From NCBI RefSeq assembly GCF_008364825.1, contig NZ_VTTO01000026.1, positions 1-54,245 on the forward strand: a stretch of 54,245 nucleotides of DNA. Direction: 5' to 3'. The translations under genes and the position numbers were made by a program. Origin of the DNA: Azospirillum sp. B21 (GTDB taxonomy: Bacteria > Pseudomonadota > Alphaproteobacteria > Azospirillales > Azospirillaceae). The notes beneath the pieces were generated by a model, which saw nothing but the letters and a program-made list of their open reading frames with translations, did no database searches and was not told the origin of the DNA. This document shows positions 48,049-54,245 of the stretch, piece after piece (within the stretch, counting starts at the first letter, position 1; the number at the start of each line of letters is the position of its first letter).

Positions 48049-48064
48049 TGGCCTGCATCCTGCA
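48049..48064 (+). promoter_or_regulatory. Sigma-54-like promoter of the 48.1-kb gene
   Basis: TGGCCT-GCATC-CTGCA has GG and GC at the correct 12-base offset and keeps TGGC and TGCA of the -24/-12 consensus, with three departures. It lies 52 bases before ATG 48116. No upstream activator site is assigned. Confidence 0.45.
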
Positions 48065-48115
48065 AAGCCCTGGTCGACATCCCTTCAGGGGATGCGGAAC
48101 GAGGGAGAGCACGCC

Positions 48116-48835
48116 ATGGTCAGCCTGTCCAGCTACGCCGATGTCGGCAGCATGGCGCAGAGCCTGCAGCAGTCGATCGATGCCGCGGTCAAGCGCGTGC
48201 AGCAGCAGGCGGCCGGCAATGGCGGCGCGACCGGCAAGGTCCAGGAGTACGAGCAGACCGTCAACAAGTCGGCGCTGAACGCCGCGCCCTTCGCGACCAG
48301 CATCGGCACGCTGGTGAAGGACACGAGCAGACTGAACGTCTTCAGCTCGCTGGCTTCCAACGATCCCGCCGACTTCTATAAATTCACCGTCACCAGCTCC
48401 GGCACCCCGACGCTGGGGACGGTGGGGGATGCCGGGGTGCGGCTGCAGCTGATGGACCGTGGCGGCAAGGTCATCGCCGACAGCAACAAGGATGCCGGCG
48501 CCACGTATGACGCCTTCCAGAAGCTGAAATCCGGCCAGCTCACGCTGGACAAGGGTGACTACACGCTGCGCATCGCCCGCGACAAGGACGTGCCGGTCAA
48601 GGATGCCAAGAGCTACGGCGTCCAACTGCGCATGGGAAATTACAGCAAGGACTACGACACCATCGCCAAGCAGCCGGCCAAGGGCGACAACCCCTTCGGC
48701 AACAACACCAAGCTACAGGGGCTGGCCGCGATCCTGGGCGCCGGCAGCGCCTCCATCAATCCCGCCTCGATGATGCTGGGGGGATCCGGTGGCAGCTATG
48801 GCGGCCGCGGGTCGCTGCTGAACGCGCTGCTTTAA
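48116..48835 (+). CDS. Unrecognised protein with a PPC-like beta segment
   Basis: The 239-residue protein is not one I can name. Residues about 1-50 are helical and polar (SMAQSLQQSIDAAVKRVQQQ). Residues about 80-180 look like a beta-sandwich of the bacterial pre-peptidase (PPC) kind: DPADFYKFTVTSSG, VRLQLMDRGGKVIADS, LDKGDYTLRIAR. The C terminus is Gly/Ser-rich and ends LLNALL. There is no signal peptide, although PPC domains are usually extracytoplasmic, so export by a non-Sec route is possible. ATG 48116 follows GAGGGAGAG by 5 bases. It stands alone between the eda hairpin and a convergent response regulator. Confidence 0.75.
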   Translation: MVSLSSYADVGSMAQSLQQSIDAAVKRVQQQAAGNGGATGKVQEYEQTVNKSALNAAPFATSIGTLVKDTSRLNVFSSLASNDPADFYKFTVTSSGTPTLGTVGDAGVRLQLMDRGGKVIADSNKDAGATYDAFQKLKSGQLTLDKGDYTLRIARDKDVPVKDAKSYGVQLRMGNYSKDYDTIAKQPAKGDNPFGNNTKLQGLAAILGAGSASINPASMMLGGSGGSYGGRGSLLNALL

Positions 48836-48862
48836 AAGCGACGCCCAGCCCCGAAGCCGGCC

Positions 48863-49531
48863 TCAAACCAGCCGGTCGCGCCCCGATTCCTTGACCAGCA
48901 GGACCGCCTGGGTGCGGCTGCCGACGCCGAGCGCCTTCAGAACGCCGGTGACGTGGGTCTTCACCGTGGACAGGTTCAGGCCCAGCCTCTCGCCGATCTC
49001 CTGGTTCGACAGGCCTTGGGCCAGCAGATCCAGAACCTCCAGCTGCCGGCGGGTCAGCCCGTCGAACACGCTGGGTGCGCCGCCCCGTGCAGGCGCGGCC
49101 CCGGCCGCCGCGGGCGCTCCCGGCATGCCCAGAACCGGCGGGACATAGGATCCGCCCGCCATCACCAGCCGCAGGATGTTGACCACCAGCACGTCGTCGG
49201 TCGATTTCGGGATGAAGGCGCGCACGCCGCGCGACAGCACCGCGCGCATCTCGTCCGGCGAGTCGATCATGGAGAAGACGGCGACGGGGACCGGCGCCAC
49301 ACGCTTCACCAGCGCCTCGACGTCGTCCAGCCCGCCCAGGCCGGGCATGCGCAAATCCATCACGATCAGGTCGAATGCGATACCGCCCTCGAGCATCGAC
49401 GCGTCGAGGATGGCGTTCAACTGGCTGAAGCTGGTCGCGGCCACCACGGTGGCCTGTTCGTCCAGTTCACCCACCAGATGGGTCAAGCCGCTGCGGACGA
49501 TGGAATGATCGTCGGCGATCAGAACCTGCAT
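48863..49531 (-). CDS. NarL/LuxR-type response regulator
   Basis: The 222-residue regulator has a receiver with acidic residues in IADDHS, the phospho-site Asp59 in LIVMDLRMPGLGG and lysine in FIPKST, a Pro/Ala/Gly-rich linker, and a LuxR helix-turn-helix at about 155-212 (LTRRQLEVLDLLAQGLSNQEIGERLGLNLSTVKTHV). It should bind DNA when phosphorylated. No kinase is adjacent. ATG 49531 is the only sensible start. It lies downstream of the ompA-type gene on the same strand, separated by a strong terminator, so it is transcribed separately. Confidence 0.92.
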   Translation of the reverse strand: MQVLIADDHSIVRSGLTHLVGELDEQATVVAATSFSQLNAILDASMLEGGIAFDLIVMDLRMPGLGGLDDVEALVKRVAPVPVAVFSMIDSPDEMRAVLSRGVRAFIPKSTDDVLVVNILRLVMAGGSYVPPVLGMPGAPAAAGAAPARGGAPSVFDGLTRRQLEVLDLLAQGLSNQEIGERLGLNLSTVKTHVTGVLKALGVGSRTQAVLLVKESGRDRLV

Positions 49532-49642
49532 GTAACGTCTCGGACCGAAGATGCCTCGCGTGCAGCATCGTCATACGCTGACGCAACGGTCAGCGCTACC
49601 TCCTTCGCACGTCCGGGCACGGCAATGCCGGGAGGAACCGTA

Positions 49643-49683
49643 AAGAAAAACGCGGAGGAGGTCATCCGCCCCCTCCCCCGCGT
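49643..49683 (-). terminator. Rho-independent terminator of the OmpA-family gene
   Basis: On the minus strand ACGCGGGGGAGG and CCTCCTCCGCGT form a 12-bp stem (one G-T pair) with a 10-base loop, followed by TTTTCTTT. It begins 15 bases past the OmpA stop and precedes the NarL-type gene. Confidence 0.8.
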
Positions 49684-49698
49684 GCAGGTTCGCTGCGA

Positions 49699-50742
49699 TC
49701 AGGAGATCTTGATGAGGATCTGGGCGCGCCGGTTCGACGGCTCGCGCACGTTCGGACCGGTGGGGACCATCAGCTGGTTCTCGCCCACGCCTTCGATCGA
49801 GATCATGTTGGCCGGCGTGCCGCGCGCGACCAGCGCCTGGCGCACCGCCTCGGCCCGGCGGAGCGAAAGCCGCTGGTTGTAGGTCGGCGAGCCCGAAGTG
49901 TCGGTGTGGCCGATCACCTGGATGCGGACGGCACGGGCACGGCTGGCCGCGTCGGCGGCATCGCCGATGATGCTTGCGGAATTCGGCGTGATGGTCGCCT
50001 TGTCCCAATCGAAGAACACCTGATACTCGCTCTGCGGCTGGGCGGCCATCGGCGGGGCGGCAGGCGCCGGGGCCGCGACCGGCGTGACGCGCGACGGTCC
50101 GCCGAAGGTATAGCGCAGGCCGGCCAGGATGGTGTGGTTGCGGTATTCGCTCTTCGAGGTCACCGGACCCAGTTCGAACTCCGGATCGACGGTGGCGAAG
50201 TAACGGTAATCCAGCGTCAGCGCCACATTGTCGTTGATCGCATAGGACGCGCCGACGATGCCCTGATAGGCGAAGACCCAGTCGCGGTCGCTGGCGCCGT
50301 TCAGCGTCTTCTTTACCCCGGCGATACCGGCACCGGCGCCGATATAGGGCGTGATCGGCAGGCCGATGTTGAAATCATACAGCAGGTTGCCCATGAAGGC
50401 GACCGAACTCGTCTTGCCGCCCAGGCCGTTCAGGCCCGGAGTGGCACTGCTGGTGTCGTCCACGCTGTTGCGCCAACGCCAGGCGGCCTCCAGTTCGGCG
50501 CGCAGGCCCATCGCGGTGGCATAGCCGACCGAAATGTCGCCGATGCCGCCGAGCTTGAACTCCTCCTTCAGACCCAGGCCCGGGGCCGGATAGCTGCTGA
50601 GGTCGGCATCCTCGGTCCAGTTCACGCCGGCCCCCGCGCCGACGTAGAAGCCTTCCGGCGCGGCAAAGGCGGCAGTCGGAATGGCCAGGGAAGGAACGGC
50701 GACGGCCAGTGCCGTGCCCAGCAAAATCCCACGCATCGTCAT
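49699..50742 (-). CDS. OmpA-family outer-membrane protein
   Basis: The 347-residue precursor has a signal peptide ending AAFA before APEGFYVG. The N-terminal part, to about residue 215, alternates polar and aromatic residues as a small beta-barrel (FYVGAGAGVNW, LRYTFGG). A Pro/Ala-rich linker leads to the C-terminal OmpA peptidoglycan-binding domain with IQVIGHTDTSGSPTYNQRLSLRRA and NRRAQILIKIS. It should anchor the outer membrane to the cell wall. ATG 50742 is chosen; ATG 50736 is an alternative two codons downstream. It is divergent from the MBL-fold gene across 192 bases. Confidence 0.92.
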   Translation of the reverse strand: MTMRGILLGTALAVAVPSLAIPTAAFAAPEGFYVGAGAGVNWTEDADLSSYPAPGLGLKEEFKLGGIGDISVGYATAMGLRAELEAAWRWRNSVDDTSSATPGLNGLGGKTSSVAFMGNLLYDFNIGLPITPYIGAGAGIAGVKKTLNGASDRDWVFAYQGIVGASYAINDNVALTLDYRYFATVDPEFELGPVTSKSEYRNHTILAGLRYTFGGPSRVTPVAAPAPAAPPMAAQPQSEYQVFFDWDKATITPNSASIIGDAADAASRARAVRIQVIGHTDTSGSPTYNQRLSLRRAEAVRQALVARGTPANMISIEGVGENQLMVPTGPNVREPSNRRAQILIKIS

Positions 50743-50934
50743 GTTCTTGTTCCCATCGTTGACGGCGTTGGCGGATCGGGACATCCCGGCCTGCGGCGAA
50801 ACGCGTGACAGAACGGGCTCCGGCCCCGACAATGGAATCAGCACGCGCGGCTTCCAATCCCGCCCACGCACGGCCGCTTTTTCTGTTGCAGATTTGCCGC
50901 AGCGCTCCTGCTGGCATTTCCTTTTGTGATAACA

Positions 50935-52041
50935 ATGAGTTGGATACCCACCCCGATGCCCTCTACCCCGGACGATGCGATCGACTACCCCATCTGCACC
51001 ACCCCGGATCCCGGGGGCTGGCAGGAGGTGGCGCCGGGCGTGTTGTGGATCCGGCTGTCCCTGCCATTCCAACTCGACCACATCAACACCTGGGCGCTGG
51101 ACGGCGGAGCGGACGGCTGGACGCTGATCGATTGCGGGCTGGGTGACCGGCACACGCTGGCCCTGTGGGAGGGGTTGCTGCGTGACGCGCTCGGCGGCCG
51201 GCCGGTACAGCGGGTGGTCGCCACCCATTTCCATCCCGACCATATCGGTGCCGCCAACTGGCTGGTCGAACGGACCGGTGCGGCCTTCGCCACCTCGCTG
51301 ACGGAATGGCTGTTCGCCCGCATGCTGTCGGCCGGCAACGATGCCGGCACCGACGCCGCGGTGGAGCGTTTCTACCGCCGGTGCGGGTTGGCGCCGGAGA
51401 CGCTGGACGCCGTGCTCGCCCGCAAGGGTGCCTACAGCCGCGGTGTCCCCGGCGTGCCGGCGACGCTGACCCGTCTGCGGGCCGGCGACAGACTGCCGGT
51501 GGGCGACCGTCTCTGGACCGTGATCGGCGGCAGCGGCCATACGGCCGAGCCGATCAGCCTCTACCGGCCGGGTGATGGCGACGACAATGGCAACGGCTTG
51601 GCCCTGGTGATCTCCGGCGACCAGATTCTGCCGCGGATCAGCCCGAACATCAGCGTCTGGCCGACCGAACCGGACGCCGATCCTCTCACCGACTATCTCG
51701 CCAGCTTGAAGGATTGGGCCGCTCTGCCGGCCGACACGCTGGTTCTACCCTCACACGGCCGCCCATTCCGCGGCCTGCACCGGCGTGCTGACGATCTGGC
51801 CCTCCATCATGCCGAACGGCTGGCAGAGATCGAATCGCTCTGCGCGTCGTCCCGGACGGCGGCGGAGGTGACGCAGGCGCTGTTCCCGCGCCCGCTCGAC
51901 CCGCACCAGACCGTCTTCGCCGTGGGCGAAGCCGTTGCACACCTCAACCATCTGATCCGCAAGGGGCGACTGGAGCGTGTGTCCGGCGGCAGGACGGTTG
52001 GGCCGGACATCGACCTTTACCGGCGGCCTGTCACCGGCTAG
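50935..52041 (+). CDS. MBL-fold metallo-hydrolase
   Basis: The 368-residue protein has the metallo-beta-lactamase signature THFHPDHIGAANWL near residue 97-110, a later metal-binding His in GGSGHTAEPISLY, Asp in VISGDQIL, and His in LPSHGRPFRG. The C-terminal 100 residues are helical and end in a winged-helix-like part (HLNHLIRKGRLERV), as in the glyoxalase-II-like group often annotated next to acyl-CoA metabolism. Substrate is unknown. The start is uncertain: ATG 50935 has no clear ribosome binding site, GTG 50926 and ATG 50956 are alternatives. Confidence 0.87.
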   Translation: MSWIPTPMPSTPDDAIDYPICTTPDPGGWQEVAPGVLWIRLSLPFQLDHINTWALDGGADGWTLIDCGLGDRHTLALWEGLLRDALGGRPVQRVVATHFHPDHIGAANWLVERTGAAFATSLTEWLFARMLSAGNDAGTDAAVERFYRRCGLAPETLDAVLARKGAYSRGVPGVPATLTRLRAGDRLPVGDRLWTVIGGSGHTAEPISLYRPGDGDDNGNGLALVISGDQILPRISPNISVWPTEPDADPLTDYLASLKDWAALPADTLVLPSHGRPFRGLHRRADDLALHHAERLAEIESLCASSRTAAEVTQALFPRPLDPHQTVFAVGEAVAHLNHLIRKGRLERVSGGRTVGPDIDLYRRPVTG

Positions 52042-52075
52042 CCCTGACGACCCGAGGTGCTTGTCGGACAGGTCG

Positions 52076-52282
52076 CTACTCGGTGACGATCTCGAACTGC
52101 TGGGGGTCGAGCAGGGTCGACACCGACAGGGTCTTCAGTGTCTTCGGGTCGTCGGTTCGCTTCATCTGAGCATGCTGAGTGCCCATGCCGTCCTTGCGGA
52201 TAGCGACCACTTCCCAATAGCCGCCGCTGGGGGACAGCTTGCGATAAATCTGGCCCTCGATCACCTCGCGCTTCCTGCGCAT
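52076..52282 (-). CDS. Small unrecognised protein, 68 residues
   Basis: The basic N terminus MRRKREVIEGQIYRKLSPSG leads to a compact beta-rich sequence (YWEVVAIRKDGMG, HAQMKRTDDPKTLKTLS) that reads like a small SH3-like or DUF fold, but I cannot name the family. TGGAG lies 7 bases before ATG 52282, and the sequence is balanced and not repetitive, which supports a real gene. It is convergent with the MBL-fold gene, 34 bases apart. Confidence 0.65.
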   Translation of the reverse strand: MRRKREVIEGQIYRKLSPSGGYWEVVAIRKDGMGTQHAQMKRTDDPKTLKTLSVSTLLDPQQFEIVTE

Positions 52283-52380
52283 TGTCGTTCTCCAAAACCC
52301 ATCCCATACCGGTTGCCGTCACGGCCGCCGCGAAGGGCGCCATTGAACCACAAAACACCCCCGTCGTGGCGAGTGTCCGT

Positions 52381-52479
52381 TCGGTGACCGTTCACCGATG
52401 CCGCAGATGCGCTGTTGCAGTGCAGCACGTCCGGGGCACCCCCGATGACCCTTTGCCGCAGTGCGGTTTCCAGCTGGAA
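52381..52479 (+). promoter_or_regulatory. Two palindromes before the 92-residue gene
   Basis: TCGGTGA and TCACCGA (52381-52398) form a perfect 7-bp inverted repeat around CCGT, and TTCCAGCTGGAA (52468-52479) is a perfect 12-bp palindrome. Both lie in the 228-base divergent gap between the two small genes and are operator-like. Confidence 0.4.
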
Positions 52480-52510
52480 CAAAAGTCCCGGTTGTGGGTT
52501 CATAGCGGTC

Positions 52511-52789
52511 ATGAACACCGATCTCGACGTGCTTGTCTTCGCGACCCGCCTGGTTGATGAACTGGGCGAAACCGCGATTCGAATGAGCCGCGTTCGTCTT
52601 GTCGAACTCACGGCCGCCAACCACACCCGTGCCGCCGCCTTCTGGCGGGAGGTGATGCGGACTTCCGAACGACTGCTGAACGAGCGGTCGGTTCGCCGGG
52701 TTGCATCCGGCCTCTCCTCGCCGGCGATTGCCGCGGGGCAACCGTCCGTGTCCCAATCCGTCGCCTATGTTCCCCGACCTATTCCCTGA
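52511..52789 (+). CDS. Small unrecognised protein, 92 residues
   Basis: The protein starts MNTDLDVLVFATRLVDELGE and is mostly helical for 70 residues, with a low-complexity Ser/Ala/Pro tail. I recognise no family. No good ribosome binding site precedes ATG 52511, and the open frame continues 32 codons farther, so support is moderate. It faces the livK-type gene; the terminator at 52820-52843 lies between them. Confidence 0.45.
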   Translation: MNTDLDVLVFATRLVDELGETAIRMSRVRLVELTAANHTRAAAFWREVMRTSERLLNERSVRRVASGLSSPAIAAGQPSVSQSVAYVPRPIP

Positions 52790-52812
52790 CCCGGCACCAA
52801 GGCGGGTCGAAT

Positions 52813-52844
52813 AAAAAAGGGCCGGCATGGAAGTGCCGGCCCCA
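52813..52844 (-). terminator. Rho-independent terminator of the binding-protein gene
   Basis: GGGCCGGCA (52820-52828) and TGCCGGCCC (52835-52843) form a 9-bp stem with a 6-base loop. On the minus strand it is followed by TTTTTT, giving a classical terminator 27 bases past the stop. Confidence 0.92.
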
Positions 52845-52870
52845 TTCAGCGGAACGCTGATGCGCTTCGC

Positions 52871-53971
52871 TTACTTCACTTCGGCGTACTGGCCGTTCTG
52901 CCACTTGTACCAGACATAGGCCGGGCTGGTGACGTCGCCCTTCGGGTCGAACCCGATCTTGCCGATGACGGTGTTGTAGTTGCCCTTGCGCATGACGTCG
53001 GCAACCTTGGCGGCGTCTGTCGAGTTCGCCTGCTTCACTGCGTCGGCCCAGATCTGGAGCGCAGCGTAGGTGTACAGGGTGTAGCCTTCCGGCTCGTAGC
53101 CCGCCTTGCGGAACTTCTCCACGACGGCCTTGGCGTCCGGCTTCTCGCGCGGATCCGGACCGAAGGTCATCATGGTGTTCTCGCCGGCGTCGCCGGTGAT
53201 GGCCCAGTACTCGTTGGTCACCAGCGCGTCACCCGACACGATGATGGCCTTCATGCCCTGGTCCTTCATCTGGCGGGCGATCAGGCCGGCTTCGGTGTGG
53301 TAGCCACCGATGTAGACGGCGTCGACGTTCGCCTGCTTCAGCTTCGAGACCAGAGCGGAATAGTCCTTCTCACCGGCCGTGTAGGCTTCGTAGATGGTTT
53401 CCTTCTGGCCGCCGGCGTTCAGCGCCTTCTGCGTCTCGTCGGCCAGACCCTTGCCGTAGGCCGACTTGTCGTGAAGGATGGCGACGTTCTTGCCCTTGTA
53501 CTTGTCCAGCAGATACTTGCCGGCGATCAGGCCCTGCTGGTCGTCACGGCCGCAGACGCGGAAGACGTTCTTCAGGCCCTGCTCGGTCAGCTTCGGGTTG
53601 GTCGAAGCCGGGGAGATCTGCAGCATCCCTTCCTCGGCATAGACCTGGCTGGCCGGGATCGACGAACCCGAGCAGAAGTGGCCGGCCACGAACTTCACAC
53701 CGGCCTTGGCCAGCTGGTTGGCGACGGCGACGGCCTGCTTCGGATCGCAGGCGTCGTCGCCGACTTCCAGCTTCAGCTTCTGGCCCAGGACACCGCCGGC
53801 GGCGTTGATGTCCGCGACGGCCTGCTCCATGCCCTTCTTCATCTGCTCGCCGAAGGTGGCGTACTGGCCGGTGATCGGACCGGCGGTGGCCACCGCGATA
53901 TCGGCCTGGGCGGCCGTGGCGGAGAGCGCGGTCGCCGCGATCGCGGCGAGAAGGGACAGCTTGAATTTCAT
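52871..53971 (-). CDS. Branched-chain amino-acid ABC transporter binding protein (LivK/BraC type)
   Basis: The 366-residue precursor has a signal peptide ending TAAQA before DIAVATAGPITG, the standard start of a LivK-type periplasmic binding protein. The conserved YATFGEQMKKGMEQAVADINAAGG, a Cys pair (CDPKQ, FCSGSS) and SPASTNPKLTE match the family. It should bind leucine, isoleucine, valine or a related amino acid for an ABC importer; no permease or ATPase gene is in the window. ATG 53971 follows AGGGAAG by 7 bases; the 36-codon longer frame is rejected. A classical terminator follows. Confidence 0.94.
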   Translation of the reverse strand: MKFKLSLLAAIAATALSATAAQADIAVATAGPITGQYATFGEQMKKGMEQAVADINAAGGVLGQKLKLEVGDDACDPKQAVAVANQLAKAGVKFVAGHFCSGSSIPASQVYAEEGMLQISPASTNPKLTEQGLKNVFRVCGRDDQQGLIAGKYLLDKYKGKNVAILHDKSAYGKGLADETQKALNAGGQKETIYEAYTAGEKDYSALVSKLKQANVDAVYIGGYHTEAGLIARQMKDQGMKAIIVSGDALVTNEYWAITGDAGENTMMTFGPDPREKPDAKAVVEKFRKAGYEPEGYTLYTYAALQIWADAVKQANSTDAAKVADVMRKGNYNTVIGKIGFDPKGDVTSPAYVWYKWQNGQYAEVK

Positions 53972-54036
53972 GGGTGTGCTTCCCTGTTCTGTGAATGGTC
54001 CCTGTTGCAACATACCCCCGGCCCTTGCGGGCCTTG

Positions 54037-54127
54037 CCGCCGGGTCCCCTCCGGCGGTTTCCAGATTACCATACCCCAAGTGGTGCGGTGTGCGACAGTT
54101 TCACGGGCACCAATCAGCCGTACGGCT
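54037..54127 (-). promoter_or_regulatory. Leader region of the binding-protein gene
   Basis: A 7-bp hairpin CCGCCGG/CCGGCGG (54037-54057, 7-base loop) lies in the likely leader. A perfect 12-bp palindrome, AGCCGTACGGCT (54116-54127), lies between the upstream gene stop and this leader and could be an operator. Confidence 0.35.
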
Positions 54128-54132
54128 TATTC

Positions 54133-54245
54133 CTAATGAACTATTTTTTCCTCGGCCATACCCGTCTTCTCCCGCCAGCCGAACGGCCCGGCAGTCTCGT
54201 AGAGCCACGGATACTGGTTGACCATGCGGCGGGCGATGGCGATGC
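54133..54245 (-). CDS. C-terminal tail of a gene cut by the window edge
   Basis: A minus-strand frame is open from the right edge for 36 codons to a TAG at 54133-54135. It ends in RRMVNQYPWLYETAG, then PFGWREKTGMAEEKIVH, a balanced non-repetitive sequence with aromatic residues that looks coding. The family cannot be judged from so short a piece. Confidence 0.5.
   Translation of the reverse strand, partial: IAIARRMVNQYPWLYETAGPFGWREKTGMAEEKIVH

Noticed and set aside
49699..51540. 613-codon frame including OmpA and antisense of the MBL gene
   Set aside because: A signal peptide and start at 50742 define the OmpA protein; the upstream part is low-complexity antisense sequence.

Overview
The window looks like a piece of a high-GC alphaproteobacterial replicon, most likely Azospirillum or a close Rhodospirillales relative. 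This is inferred from the G/C-rich third codon positions, the density of chemoreceptors and PAS-rich kinases, two TRAP systems, a DUF2076 protein and overall protein character; no rRNA or tRNA gene is present to confirm it. About 42 protein-coding genes are supported, one of them cut by the right edge.

Left part (1-9.1 kb): an array of repeated octamers that may be an insertion-sequence end, two small membrane proteins (DUF1275, TMEM175-like), a ferric-reductase-like flavocytochrome divergent from a TetA-like MFS exporter, a YgiQ radical-SAM protein and an ABC exporter half-transporter.

Signalling block (9.1-22.5 kb): two overlapping minus-strand cassettes. One encodes a CheC-type phosphatase, a HisKA_2/HWE sensor kinase and a stand-alone receiver. 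The other encodes a FIST-domain sensor, a PAS/kinase/two-receiver/Hpt hybrid kinase and a receiver-HD-GYP c-di-GMP phosphodiesterase. A large chemoreceptor follows. The FIST/hybrid-kinase pair resembles the NosP/NahK nitric-oxide arrangement of gammaproteobacteria.

Central metabolism (23-34 kb): phosphoenolpyruvate carboxylase, then a GntR-regulated operon for hexuronate or L-gulonate use: gntR, fructuronate reductase, zinc sugar-acid dehydrogenase, a TRAP transporter (DctP, DctQ, DctM) and mannonate dehydratase. A 13-bp element occurs in opposite orientations at the regulator promoter and before the first enzyme gene, suggesting an autoregulated operator.

34-45 kb: a sigma-54 activator with a PAS input, a multi-pass membrane histidine kinase, a TRAP DctQ-DctM pair without a binding protein, and a nitric-oxide module (norR with a coupled 88-residue gene, divergent from flavohaemoglobin hmp). 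hmp has a canonical -24/-12 promoter and candidate NorR sites. A second chemoreceptor follows.

Right part (45-54.2 kb): a fumarylacetoacetate-hydrolase-family enzyme divergent from an RpiR/HexR-like regulator coupled to KDPG aldolase, with a perfect HexR-like palindrome between them. Then come an unrecognised protein with a PPC-like beta segment behind a sigma-54-like promoter, a NarL-type response regulator, an OmpA-family porin, an MBL-fold hydrolase, two small unrecognised proteins, a branched-chain amino-acid binding protein and the tail of one more gene. Mannonate dehydratase yields KDG and the aldolase splits KDPG, so the uronate operon and the HexR/Eda unit are two ends of one route; the connecting KDG kinase is not in the window.
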